A stretch of DNA of 64,000 nucleotides. Source: Cryptomeria japonica. Its lineage: Eukaryota > Streptophyta > Pinopsida > Cupressales > Cupressaceae. The notes beneath the pieces are model-generated. The model worked only from the letters and a program-made list of their open reading frames with translations, had not been told where the DNA came from and ran no database searches. The position numbers and the translations under genes are program-made. Where the stretch lies: assembly GCF_030272615.1 (NCBI RefSeq), contig NC_081410.1, positions 114,850,140-114,914,139 on the forward strand. Reading direction: 5' to 3'. Positions 1-10,520 of the stretch are shown here, piece after piece (position 1 is the first letter of the stretch; each line of letters begins with the position of its first letter).

Positions 1-148
1 ATTTCTTTTGGAGAAGAAATGTTTTCCCAGAACCGCCCATACCAAGTTTGGATTCTATCACCAATGCCCTCTCCATGTGATTTTGTGGCACAAGACGAGT
101 TTTTTTCACCATTGTTGATATAATGAACTCAACTGCCAGAGATGGCAA
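1..148 (-). CDS. Partial NB-ARC (NLR resistance protein) fragment with P-loop
   Basis: Read on the minus strand toward position 1, this open stretch ends at the window edge. It contains LGMGGSGKTFLLQKK, a Walker A / kinase-1a P-loop of the form GMGGxGKT, preceded by a segment ending VIESK. This is the ATP-binding start of an NB-ARC switch domain, as in plant intracellular NLR immune receptors. In-frame stops lie immediately upstream (around 149-154), so either an intron acceptor lies near 145 or the copy is broken. The rest of the NB-ARC and any LRRs would lie outside the window to the left. A diverged second copy sits near 59.7 kb. The P-loop is clear; which NLR class it belongs to, and whether it is expressed, cannot be judged from so short a piece. 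Confidence 0.6.
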   Translation of the reverse strand, partial: MPSLAVEFIISTMVKKTRLVPQNHMERALVIESKLGMGGSGKTFLLQKK

Positions 149-385
149 CTATTACTCAGATTAATCTGGATTCTCATCAAACCAGAGAAATTTTGAAAGC
201 TTTATAGCAGCAGTGAAGTGACATATTGCTTTTCAATTTCAGTGATTGTAACGTGACTGATTATCTCTTTCCTTGAACGAGATAAATGTGTACGCTCAAA
301 TTTCTCTTTGGAAGATTTTCTCTGCATTTTCAGATCTCACATGGCAAGTGCACCCAGTAAATGCTGAAATGATTTATCATCAATA
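1..385 (-). repeat. Left copy of a duplicated NLR segment
   Basis: This stretch is clearly similar along its whole length to 59715-60115, in the same orientation. It covers the P-loop exon and upstream sequence up to a shared stretch reading aaatgctgaaatgat. Differences are scattered substitutions and small indels, as expected of an old tandem duplication and not of a transposon end. Confidence 0.75.
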
Positions 386-764
386 TCACTTCAAAATACA
401 ATAGAATTGAAAAATCACATAATATTCATCACTATCAATAGAATTTTAGTTGACTAGCACTTGCATAAAAGGAGGTGCAATGGTTACGATAGTAAAATAT
501 GTTTTGAATAATATGATGGAATGTAAAATTTATTTTTGATTGGCTCATTTGAAGTATATGACAACGAGTCTTTTTTCCATTTCTCATAAATTCTAATATA
601 ATATTTTTTATATTGAACAAGATTTTTTATATTAAATTCTGAATTAGAAAAAAACATTATGATTAGTGTTAAGATTTTATTAACATTAATACAATACTAG
701 TATCAATATTATAAAATAATTTTAAGTTAAAAATATTATTTTCAATTCTTAAAATCCTAATTCT
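149..764. other. Host spacer, no gene seen
   Basis: Up to 385 this is the upstream part of the duplicated NLR segment, possibly intronic. From 386 to 764 it is AT-rich DNA with short open frames only; nothing recognisable was found on either strand. Confidence 0.5.
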
Positions 765-1585
765 AATTTTGATGGTGCTTCTCGTGGGAACCTGGCCTGG
801 CAGGGGCAGGTATGGTAATTTATGATCATAAGGTAAGATTTATTCAGGCTCGTTGTCATGCGATTGGTTTCAAGTCTAACAATTGTGCAGAATCCTTTGC
901 TTTCTCTTTTGGTTTGGATATGGCTATATCTTTGGGAATTAAGGACTTGATGATTGAGGGTGATTCTATAGTTATTATTCAAAGTGTCATGAAAAAGAAG
1001 TCTAATTGACTGTTATAGGGAAGTGAATAAGATTGCAGATTTCTTGGCTAACTTAGCCATTGACAGTGATACATATTCGCTAATATGCAGGAGGTAAGTG
1101 TGGATGAGATCCCTTCCTCGGTTTTGGAATATTTGAAGTAAAGAAGAGCATAGTTGTAGTCTTCATCAACCTCCTTATTTGGTGTGGCTTTTCTTTGGTG
1201 TGGGTTCTGCTATGCTTGATCACAATGTTTATTTTGACAGGGTGTCTGATTATGGTTTCATTTCTACTATCTGGTATCATTCTAACTAGTGGTTGGAAAA
1301 TTGTGTTTCATAGACAGGGGTGGTTCAGACTGGTGTTTTTTTGGCAACAATGGATATGCATCCTTCGGTGATCATACTTTAATGTAATTGGGATGGTTTT
1401 TTTGATGTACTGTGCCAATGGGCATTTGGTATTGGGTAGAATAGGCTTGTGTTACTTAAGCAATACTAAAGGGTTTTCTTACTGGTTCTTTCCCTTTAGT
1501 GCTTTTTGAATCAGACACTGTAAAAAACTTTTAAAATTTAATATAGTTCAGTGGTTCTATCCACTTTTATCAAAAAAAATAAAAA
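765..1585 (+). pseudogene. 5'-truncated LINE: RNase H domain and 3' tail
   Basis: The fragment opens with FDGASRGN, the start of the RVT_3 RNase H found at the C-terminus of plant L1 ORF2. The frame then shifts to a 65-residue stretch (812-1009) holding the helix with AES, the motif IEGDS and a following isoleucine-rich strand. After a stop, the last RNase H segment is still readable (VNKIADFLANLAID). An untranslated tail of about 500 bp runs to an A-rich end (about 1575-1585). Truncation at the 5' side with a poly(A)-like 3' end is the usual outcome of target-primed reverse transcription. I could not find a convincing target-site duplication. It is a dead copy, unrelated in position to the large LINE that starts at 2704. 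Confidence 0.7.
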
Positions 1586-2687
1586 ATTATGCAGTACATA
1601 TTAATATTTTTTATGTAAATAAACTATAAGAATTAAACAAAAAATTTAAAAAGGAAGAAATTGTAAACAAAGAATTTTTTAATCTACTATTAGCAATTCA
1701 TCATCAAAAAAGAGATAACATCAATACATAGAAGAATATCTTAAGACCAATTTTTTTCTAAAATATTCAAAAATACTTATCATAAGACAAACTAATTGAC
1801 ATATATTTATCAAATATGAGATGTTTATTTATAGTTTCTTGATCTAAAGATTCTAACAAGCGCCACAATTAAAAAATTAAGGCCAGACCCGTTATAAGAT
1901 TTAGCAAACCACAAGTCATTACTAGGTGATTATGTTTGGTAAAGCAGGAACGTAAAGCACGAGTCATTACACATCTGCATATTTAATCATATAAGGTATA
2001 AATGTAATATTTGTGAAGAATCTAATCATATCACCGTATACAAGCTACCACACAGTAAATAAAATAGAAAGCATGTAATATGTGTGAATGTTAATGCAAG
2101 GATAGTGTCATTCCATATGTTTTCAATGGCTTTCTCTTGATCAAAATTACATTATTTTAATGATGATTGGTTGAATGCTTGATGATGATTAATGGTATAG
2201 GATTTGTCTTAAACATATAATCTTAGGCACTCAATTTAAAACATTAGACTTAGCTCACAAGAAACAATCATAATTTTGGAATAATAAGCTTAGGAAGACA
2301 TACAAATATCTTTGAATTGAAAGGTGAGACCACAAACATTGTTCTATTTAGTAGACACATATTATCTCATTTTAGATATAAAAATAAATAAAATAATTAT
2401 TAATTAAAACTCTTACAAATTAAAGTGAATTATTAAAATATTAGTACTAAAATTGTATCATATCATCATCTTTTATAAATAAATTTAAAGATAAATAATA
2501 AAACAAGAAAATTAAAAAAAATATTTAATTTTATTTTATATGTAAAATATATTTTTATAAATTTATTAATACATTTTATAAATTGATATGATAATTACTA
2601 TCTTCAATCAACTATAATCAATATAATTTAATTTAAAATATAATAAACTATTTTAAACAACTTTCTCAACAACTAAATTTTACTCCC
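1586..2687. other. AT-rich host DNA, no gene seen
   Basis: About 1.1 kb of strongly AT-rich sequence without a supportable ORF, RNA gene or repeat family. It is the left-hand pre-insertion flank of the large LINE; the same AT-rich texture resumes at 55696. Confidence 0.6.
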
Positions 2688-2703
2688 AAATTTCATAACG
2701 GTT
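2688..2703. repeat. Target-site duplication of the large LINE, left copy
   Basis: aaatttcataacggtt is repeated exactly at 55680-55695. It directly follows the short A-run that ends the minus-strand LINE. Sixteen bp is in the usual range for L1-type insertion. Confidence 0.8.
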
Positions 2704-2912
2704 TTTGATTAAGTGAAATGCAAGTTTTGAAGGGGCCCCGAAACCCTTTACATCAGATTACAAAATAGATAAAGCATTGAAAGCCCAACTAGATAGAACA
2801 AAACACAAAAAGGAAATAGCTGGCGGAGATGAAAAGCTAGCAATAACACCAAAAGAAATAGAAGGACATCACAGAAACACACAAGGGAAGCCCAAAACAA
2901 AGAAAAAGAGAC
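2704..2912 (-). other. 3' UTR of the large LINE
   Basis: Follows the TAG stop (2913-2915) of the third ORF. On the minus strand it runs through a GGGGCCCC palindrome to a short A-run next to the target-site duplication. No separate gene is visible. Confidence 0.6.
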
Positions 2913-3012
2913 CTAAGAGAAATATTTTAGAAGCTCCATAGCTTCTTGCTCTAGTTGGACCATGGAGGCAGCAGCACTCTTCAGATCCTCTAGCTCCTTG
3001 GCTTGTTGAGCC
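2913..3012 (-). pseudogene. C-terminal end of LINE third ORF, cut off by the copia insertion
   Basis: On the minus strand this continues the coding region that stops at 8775. If the inserted copia element and one copy of GAGCC are disregarded, the frame passes from 8775 into this piece without a break. The segment is alpha-helical and rich in Glu, Leu and Ala (AQQAKELEDLKSAAASM and onward), matching the coiled-coil character of the preceding part, and it ends at a TAG at 2913-2915. Function unknown. Confidence 0.75.
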
Positions 3013-3330
3013 TGTTAGAGTAAAGTAATTAATTAACTTTGCTCTCCTCTTAAGATTTCTCTTTATGCATACATTAGTCATTTAATAATTAATATTTAAT
3101 TATTAAATGCTCACACCTTAGGGTTAGGTTTTCCTTTTGGTGTTGATCTCCTTTATAAGGATTGATCTCTTGTATTATTCATATTCTTGATTCATTTTTC
3201 TCTGATAATACATCTTTTCTCTTTGTCAGAGCCAAAACCCTTGTATTCGTTCTCTCTCTTTCTCTGTGACAGGTTTCTTGCATGCAGGTTTCTTTTGGGT
3301 TCTGTGGATTTGTATTTCTCAAATCCTACA
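3013..3330 (+). repeat. Copia 5' LTR
   Basis: 318 bp, TGTTAGAG to CCTACA. It contains a TATA-like tttataagg near 3151 and pyrimidine-rich sequence downstream, as expected for U3 and R. By eye it is identical to the 3' LTR at 8457-8774. Confidence 0.97.
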
Positions 3331-3343
3331 TGGTATCAGAGCC
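3331..3343 (+). promoter_or_regulatory. Copia primer-binding site (tRNA-iMet)
   Basis: TGGTATCAGAGCC directly abuts the 5' LTR and is complementary to the 3' end of plant initiator tRNA-Met, the standard primer of plant copia elements. Confidence 0.95.
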
Positions 3344-4496
3344 AGATCTGCTGCAGCTTGTTCAGACTTTTGAAAGATTTTGAGATCCAGGTTTTGGTTG
3401 CATCAGATCTGTGTTTGTATTCTGTTTTTTATTTTGGAATAGGGGGTATTTTTTTTTCAGTGCACTTTGAGCCCAAACGGACCTCACCGTTGAGCTCGTA
3501 GCGCCCAAAAACCCCTATTTCCATATAAAATTCGTCCGATTTGGACACAGTTGCACCAGGTGGCAAATTTTTTTTGGCCCCAAGGCCGTACGGCCCTAGG
3601 GCACGAAAACCGAGGCGGAAATATTCAAAAAATCAAAAAAATATTAAAAAAAGCATTTTTTTCTTAAACACAGGGCGCAGCCAGTGAAATTGCCTGCGCC
3701 GCCGCTAAGCAGCCCAGCGGCCACCCGGCGGCCACCGCCGCCGGCGGTAACCCGCCCACGCGTCGCCCTGCGCTACCCTGCCGCCTGTGCGCCGCCAGCC
3801 GCCCGCCCGCAGCCTGCGCGCCGCCCGCGCCCAGCCAGTGCGCCGCCCGCCACCACAGCGCCGCCGCCCCCTGCGCCCGCCCCTGGTCGCCCAGAGGACC
3901 AGGGGCTTATTTTTTTTTAAGCCCTTGAGGGCTTAAAGGGCCTATTTGGGCTTTTTTGGAGCAGTTTTACTAAATTGGGTATAACTCGGGCATTTTAGCT
4001 CGGATTTTCGAATGAAAATAGGCGTTGGAAAGCTGGTTCCGAGACCGATCTAAAAGATGGATATCTTTTTTTTTTATTTTTCCGTTTTGTAGTGTTTTTT
4101 GCCAGTCGAAGTCAGAACAAGTTTTTTGCACTCCAGGAGCCATATCTTTTGCATACGGACTCCGTTTTTCGAAAGCGAATAGGCGTCGGAAAGGTGGTTC
4201 TGTGCTCTTTTCAGATCTACAGTCTATTTCATCAGAAAAATCTTCAGGTGCTCCAAATTTTGTCTCAACCCGTTATTGCTTTCTATCATTTTCTGGCTTT
4301 CAGTTTGTACTGGGGATTAGTTTTTTGCATTGTGGGGGGGTGTTTTCTCTTGCTTTCTGTTATTTACATCAGAAAACTAGAATTTACAAACACCAATACA
4401 AAAAAAATCAAACCCTCTTCTGCATCTTCTGTCTAGTTCTGAAAGACCACTTAATAATAATTAAAAATTCAGAGCAGTTGAGGCACAGTTTACAGG
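3344..4496 (+). other. Copia leader with GC-rich island
   Basis: An untranslated leader of about 1.15 kb between PBS and gag. It contains an extremely GC-rich block at about 3675-3905, in sharp contrast to the AT-rich surroundings. An imperfect direct repeat of about 45 bp is found near 3998-4045 and 4160-4205, each copy holding ataggcgt(t/c)ggaaag. The GC block is open in one frame for 78 Pro/Ala/Arg-rich residues (3684-3920) but starts at GTG and ends soon after, so I do not call a protein. Confidence 0.7.
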
Positions 4497-7319
4497 ATGG
4501 CAGACAGACCTATTGAATCTCTCACACCGCATAATTACCACACTTGGAAGGGTCGCATGATGACTCTTCTCCAGTCAAAAGGGTTATGGTCCTGTTTGGA
4601 TGAGGTTCAGCCTCAGTTGACACGTCCTTTTGAGATTATGCAGCACAGGAACAATATGGATCAGGCTATAGGATTGATGGCTTTACACATTTCTGACAGT
4701 CTTCAGTTTCATCTTGAGGGTTGTCTCACTCCTCGAGCCATTTGGACCAAGTTTGAGGGACTTTTTGGTACTGTCAACGAGTTCAGAGCTTTGCAGCTTG
4801 AGGCAGAGTTAACTTCCTTGGTACCTGATTCATTTCCTTCTATTGAGGACTTTCTGATGAAGTTCAAACAGCAAAGATCTATCTTGCAAGGTTGTGGTAA
4901 GACTAAGACTGATACAGAGTGCATTTTCCTGATTCTCTCTAAGCTTCGGGGTCCATTTCAAATCTTCTCTTCGACCTTCTATTCCACCATGGATGCCTTG
5001 GGTGCTCGACATGTCATGCCTTCTTTTGAGGTTTTTTGTGATCGTCTGACTCGTGAGCAAGCTAAGCTTAAGCAGTTGGATTCACTTTCAGGTTCACAGA
5101 ACCAAGCATTGGTAGCCCAGTCCTCCAAAGGAAAACAGAAGCAGAAACCGAAGCCTAAGAAAGATTCAGAGGCTAGTGAGAATCCCTCCAAGCCACCACC
5201 TAAGTCTGATTCAAAACCACAATTCAATTCTAAACAGGGCAAATCTTCAAAGTCTGGTGAGTCTTCCTCCAAGACTAAGAAGAAATCAGGTGATCCTTGC
5301 AGTTTTTGTGGCAAGGAAGGACATCCTGTTTCCAGGTGTTGGAAACGTTTAGAGGCTTTGGAGGAAGCCATGCAGCAGCATAATATCAGTGCACCACAGC
5401 CTCCTTCACAGCCCACAGGGAAAGGTCATGCTCTTTCTGCACGAGCATTGTCCTCAGCGTCCACTTGGATTCTAGATTCTGGTGCCTCTCACCATATGAC
5501 ACACACACAGGATTTGGTCACCGCTCTTGCTCCTACAGGCACTCGACATATTGCAGTTGGTGACTCAGCACAACTTTCCGTTCAGGGTTCTGGTACTGTT
5601 TCATTGGATGGTGGTTGTCTTCAGGATGTGCTTTTGTTTCCTAACATTTCGACAAACCTTCTATCTGTTTATCAGATTTGCCACTCTGGCTCTGGTAAGA
5701 CAGTTGAGTTCTCTCCACATGATGTGGTTATTTGAGATCTTCATGATCCTGACTTGGTTGTGGCTACTGGGAGTGTGGATTCTGCATCTCACTTATATAG
5801 TTTTGATGGCTTTGAGAGTTCAGACACTGTTGGTTCCTCTCTTATAGCACATGCAGATTCAGTGAGCAGGCTTTGGCATGAGCGTTTTGGTCATGTCAAT
5901 TACAGATATCTACAGCAGATGAGTACACAGGCACTTGTGATTGGGCTTCCACAGATTTCTTGTACAGATGGTGTATGTCGTGGTTGTGTCCTTGGCAAAC
6001 ATCATCGAGATCCTTTTCCTAAGGGTCGAGCCTCTCGTGCTAGGGCAGCCCTAGAGTTGATACACAGTGATCTTATGTCCTTTCCGACTCCTTTTTCAGG
6101 GGCCCGTTATGTACTCACTTTTATTGATGACTTCTCCAGACGTACATGGGTGTACTTTCTTAAGTACAAGTCTGATGTCTTTGACTCTTTCAGGAAGTTT
6201 AAGACATTTGTGGAGAAGCAATCTGGACTTTCTATCAGGAGGATACGCACAGATAATGGGGGGGAGTATGTAAATCAGGCTTTCAGAGATTTTTGCATTG
6301 AGCATGGTTTACAGCATCAGTTTACAGTTCCTTATACCCCTCAACAGAATGGTGTTGCTGAGAGAAAGAACAGAACCTTACGGGAGATGGCAAATTGTAT
6401 GATACAGTCTCGAGCTATGAGTTCTTCATTTTGGGCTGAGGCAGTCAATTGTGCCAATTATATTCAGAACCGGATGCCCCATAAGGCATTACGACATATA
6501 ACTCCTGAGGAGGCTTGGACCCATGTCAAGCCTGATGTTTCTACATTCCGAGTTTTTGGTAGTGAGGCTTGGGCATTTATTCTTGATGCTCAGCGGATAG
6601 CCATGGAGAGGAAGAGCCGACCACTCATATTTGTTGGCTACTGTGAGGATGTTAAGGCATACAGGTTGTTTGATCCTGATTCTAGAGAGGTCTTGTTTCG
6701 GCGGGATGTCCAGTTTGATGAGTGCTATCCTCAGATGGATTCTCCATCACCAGCTTCTCCCTCATTGCCTACTCCTTCCTCTTCATCTCTTGAGGATTAC
6801 TTATCTCTTGAGGATGATGTAGATCATGATCCACCATCTCCACCACCACCAGTTGCTCTGTCTTTGCCGAAGTGGGCCCGTGATACTGTTGATGCAGCTG
6901 GTTCTTTGGCAGGTGATCCTTCAGATACTCGTCGCACTCGTGCTCAGACATCTAGTTCTAGTCTTTTGAGTCATACCCTTCCAGATGATCCTCAAAAGTT
7001 TTCAGAGGCGACAGGACACCCAGAGTGGGATAGGGCCATGGATGAGGAGTATTCTTCTTTGATGAAGAATCATACTTGGGATCTTTGTCCTCTTCCTAAG
7101 GGAAGAAAGTTGGTTCGGTGCAAGTGGGTGTATCGTACCAAGTATGCTGCAGATGGTTCTATTGATAAGTATAAGGCCCGTCTTGTTGCGAAGGGGTTTT
7201 CTCAGGTAGAGGGTATTGACTACTCTGAGACCTTTGCTCCTGTCGCCAAGATGAATTCTATACGCCTGGTACTTTCACTTGCAGCTTCACAGGGATGGAC
7301 AGTGTTCAGATGGATGTGA
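4497..7319 (+). pseudogene. Copia gag-protease-integrase-RT polyprotein, N-terminal part
   Basis: Starts at the ATG at 4497, the first long frame after the leader. The first part is a UBN2/retrotran_gag capsid with a CCHC knuckle (CSFCGKEGHPVSRC, near 5300). Then comes the aspartic protease with ILDSGAS (DSG at 5475-5483). A TGA at 5733-5735 breaks the frame, which continues in the same phase from 5736. Next are the GAG-pre-integrase HHCC region (near 5870-6010), the integrase core with HSDLM, RTDNGGEY and NGVAERKN (D, D, E), a proline/serine-rich linker, and the first RT motifs (KARLVAKGFSQ, ETFAPVAK). The frame is lost at about 7300 by a one-base shift and resumes at 7295-8335. The TGA is consistent with deamination of a CGA codon. 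Confidence 0.93.
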
Positions 7320-8335
7320 AGAGTACCTTCTTGCATGGAGACCTACATGAGGAGATCTATATGGAGCAGCCTCAGGGTTTTGTGCAGGACACTTCTTTGG
7401 TTTGCAGACTTCGACGTTCATTGTATGGTCTCAAACAAGCCCCCAGGGCTTGGTATGAGAAGATGGACTCCTTCTTGCTTTCCTCGCACTTCACACGCTG
7501 TCATTCCGATCACACAGTCTATATTCAGCGTCAGGAGGGTGATCTTTTGATTCTAGTGCTATATGTAGATGATCTCATCATTACAGGTAGCTCATCCTCC
7601 ATGATTCAGAGTGTTCAGAGAGCTTTGATGGAGCAGTTTGAGATGACCGATCTTGGTCTCTTGCACTTCTTTCTGGGTCTACAGGTTATTCAGTCTTCGG
7701 ATGGGATTTCCATTTTTCAGGAGAAGTATGCTCTTGATATGCTTCAGCGATTTGGCATGCTTGATTGCAAGTCTGCCCCCACTCCATTTCAGTCAGGTGT
7801 TGTTTTGTCTTCCACTTGCTCTACTCCTTCAGTAGACCCCACTTTATACAGGCAGTTGGTTGGCAGTCTGTTGTACCTGACACATTCTCGTCCTGATCTT
7901 TCCTTTGCGGTTGGCCTTGTCTCTCGGTTCTCCCATGATCCTCATGAGAGCCATTGGCAAGCAGCCAAACGTATTTTGAGATATATTCGGGGCACCACAC
8001 ATTATGGCATTCACTACTCTTCAGGATCCCCTCACATCATTGGCTTCACTGACTCCGATTGGGCTGGTGATGTCAATGATCGGAAGTCTACTTCTGGCTT
8101 CGTTTTTTGCCTTGGTTCTGGTCCTATCACATGGTCTTGCAAGAAGCAATCTGCTATTGCATTATCATCTACAGAGGTTGAGTACCGTGCAGCAGTGTTA
8201 GCCAGTCAGGAGGTTTTATGGCTTCGGCAATCAATGACAGAGTTTGGGTTTCCTCTAGATTGTCCCACTATTCTTTATCTCTTTTTGGAGAGGAGTTTTT
8301 TCCCACTGGGTTTTCTCCTTTACTCCACTTTATAG
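7295..8335 (+). pseudogene. Copia RT and truncated RNase H
   Basis: Second part of the polyprotein, one frame away from the first. It holds the RT palm with DVKSTFLHGDL, SLYGLKQAPRAWY and YVDD (7562-7573), followed by the copia RNase H with FTDSDWAGD and SSTEVEYRA. The RNase H stops being recognisable just after CPTILY (near 8277). The segment carrying the third acidic residue and the C-terminal helix is missing, and the frame runs directly into 3' UTR-like sequence, ending at a stop at 8333-8335. An internal deletion of roughly the last third of the domain is the simplest explanation. Confidence 0.9.
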
Positions 8336-8445
8336 AGATTTTCTTGTATTTGGGTACCTCATCAGGCCTTGTTGCCGGGACCCTCTTTTGCATTGTAGTT
8401 CCTTTGCTTTCTTCTGCATTGTTTGTAGCTGCATTGTAGCTCATC

Positions 8446-8456
8446 TTAAGGGGGGG
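8446..8456 (+). promoter_or_regulatory. Copia polypurine tract
   Basis: A purine run of AAG followed by seven G residues lies immediately before the TG of the 3' LTR, where plus-strand DNA synthesis is primed. Confidence 0.9.
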
Positions 8457-8774
8457 TGTTAGAGTAAAGTAATTAATTAACTTTGCTCTCCTCTTAAGAT
8501 TTCTCTTTATGCATACATTAGTCATTTAATAATTAATATTTAATTATTAAATGCTCACACCTTAGGGTTAGGTTTTCCTTTTGGTGTTGATCTCCTTTAT
8601 AAGGATTGATCTCTTGTATTATTCATATTCTTGATTCATTTTTCTCTGATAATACATCTTTTCTCTTTGTCAGAGCCAAAACCCTTGTATTCGTTCTCTC
8701 TCTTTCTCTGTGACAGGTTTCTTGCATGCAGGTTTCTTTTGGGTTCTGTGGATTTGTATTTCTCAAATCCTACA
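8457..8774 (+). repeat. Copia 3' LTR
   Basis: 318 bp, no difference seen from the 5' LTR. Followed by the target duplication GAGCC at 8775-8779. Confidence 0.97.
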
Positions 8775-10520
8775 GAGCCATCTTCCACGTATTTGCCCGG
8801 GTTCTCTTCCCATGTCCAGTAGCCCCCCCTTCAAGGGTCGGAACCTTATCCTCAGTAATATCTATTGTGTTATTTTCCTGTTGGATCTGTTCCAGTTTTC
8901 TAATCATCACACTAAAGCTAACGACAGAGGCTTTCGGAATTTTATGGATTTGTTCACCAATTATCTTCAGAGTATTCTCATGGCTAAGAAATCTCTTCTC
9001 CAATTCATTGAACCTATCCTCCACAACCTTGAATTGAGAGTAATATGCTCTAGTGATAGCCTCTGCATCGTTGATGGCTTTAGTTAATTCATTCAGGTAA
9101 TTAAGCAGGGAACTGAGATTACTTGTCCCAACAGCTTCTAAAGTATCCACTTTTCTGGAAGATTCTGCTTGTTTGGTATTCAAGCTATCCATCTCCGAAT
9201 AGAGCCATTCAATAACCTTTTAAAACTCCATCATCCCATTCTTTGAGGTATGAAACATGGTCATAGGAGAATTGTTGTTGCCTTTGTTGAACTTTGGAAA
9301 GACAACAATATTATCCAGGGTGTCCACATCAGTAGCAGTAGCTTTGTCATTAGAAGGTAGAGTCTCACCTTCCATCACCATCTTTCCTTCTTTCTCAACA
9401 TCACAAGTCTATTTCTTAGGGTCCAGAGGAGTAGAATGGATCTTAGAGGTACCGTCCTCCTTCTTCGGGCAGATATCAATAATGATAGGGCTCCGCTTAG
9501 TTTTCTTCTTGAGTGGTGGGGTAACATTTTCACTATTAGTCTTTGTCCCCTCATCATCCTCATCATCTTCTTCAAACCATTTGTCCTCCTCTTGCATCTT
9601 ACTCCTATTTCTTTTAACCCCTTTTCCAACTGTCTTTTTGCCCGACCCAGAAGCCATATCTTTATCCTTGCCCTTTCCACTTCCTTTAGCAAAGATAACC
9701 CTGTCGAAATCATCTTCCAACTCTGTATCAGACCCCTCATCTTCACTGTCATCTGAGTTTTTAGACTCACCTTCCGAGTCTGAAAGCTTAGTGATAGAAT
9801 GTTGGACAAAGGAGGCCTTGACATGGTTGTATAAGAGAAACATTAACCCTTCGTGCATGGGAGGGTTGCTATCTGGGTTAGCCCTAAAATCCTTTATGCT
9901 AGTAATTATTGAGCTAAACAGGTAGAAGGGAATGGACACCAAATATTTGTGGTGGAAGTGTTTCAAGAGCACAAAAAGATATCCATAAGCACGAGAATAT
10001 CTACCATCAAGATTCACATATTGCATTACAACAAACAAAAACCATCTCCATACCTTTTTTTAATCACCTTCGGCGAGTAGTGGATCTTGGTGTATAATTT
10101 TCTGCCCTCCATTGTCATTCCAGTGACTTCAGCAATCATCCCTTCATCAACTTCCACCTTTCTTCCACCTATGGTTATTTTGCCCTCCTTCCAATTCTTC
10201 TTGAATAATTTGGTAACGGTAGGATTTTTACCCAAGATTCGCTCCATATATCCTGTCATCTTAGCAATCTCCAAAATAGCCCATGCTTTCGGCTTCTTCT
10301 TCAATTCATCACAAGAAAGCGGCTCAATCCTTTTCCTATTGCATCCCATAGCATCAACGACAAAATTTCTCCTCCCTTCACAATCTAGAATAGGGCAAAA
10401 ACATAGACCAAAGTGCATAGCAGGGAAACCCTCGAGATAGAAATGGGCACCCAGAAAGCATGCAGAGTCCCATCCGCATTAAACGCCAGCTCAAGCTTCG
10501 AGCACCACTCTTTTCGATTA
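8775..10520 (-). pseudogene. LINE third ORF: conserved protein of unknown function
   Basis: Minus-strand coding remnant downstream of the LINE RNase H. The N-terminal part (10418-10026) contains GRKVEVDEGMIAEVTGM, a strand-helix pattern (IGG...V.E..IAE.TG) that I associate with repeat-borne plant proteins of unknown role. One base in a T7 run near 10055-10061 shifts the frame; the next part (to 9409) continues with YVNLDGRYSRAYGYLF and a strongly acidic, Ser/Lys-rich middle. TAG at 9409-9411 and TAA near 9220 break it, both fitting Gln codons turned to stops. The C-terminal part (9192-8775) is predicted coiled coil and continues at 3012-2913. The very start (10420-10520) is unclear because of a further frameshift. 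It lies in the LINE's orientation, between RNase H and 3' UTR. I do not know its function. Confidence 0.65.

Larger units (their letters stand above)
3013..8774 (+). mobile_element. Young Ty1-copia LTR retrotransposon
   Basis: A complete-ended copia element of 5762 bp: LTR, PBS, long leader, gag-PR-INT-RT-RNaseH, polypurine tract, LTR. It is flanked by the 5-bp duplication GAGCC (3008-3012 and 8775-8779). The domain order PR-INT-RT-RH is diagnostic of copia. The two 318-bp LTRs show no difference by eye, so insertion was very recent. Nevertheless the polyprotein has an in-frame TGA, a frameshift and a missing RNase H end, so this copy cannot supply its own enzymes. It interrupts the third ORF of the LINE. 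Confidence 0.97.

Noticed and set aside
3684-3920. 78-codon Pro/Ala/Arg-rich frame in the copia leader.
   Set aside because: Starts with GTG and is a product of base composition in the GC-rich island; no sign of a real protein.
4025-4516. 163-codon frame just before copia gag.
   Set aside because: It overlaps the gag start in a different frame, has no family match and lies in the leader.
9257-9925. Plus-strand frame of 222 codons.
   Set aside because: It is antisense to the acidic/Ser-rich part of the LINE third ORF, whose reading is supported by continuity across frames and by the copia TSD; the plus-strand product is low complexity.
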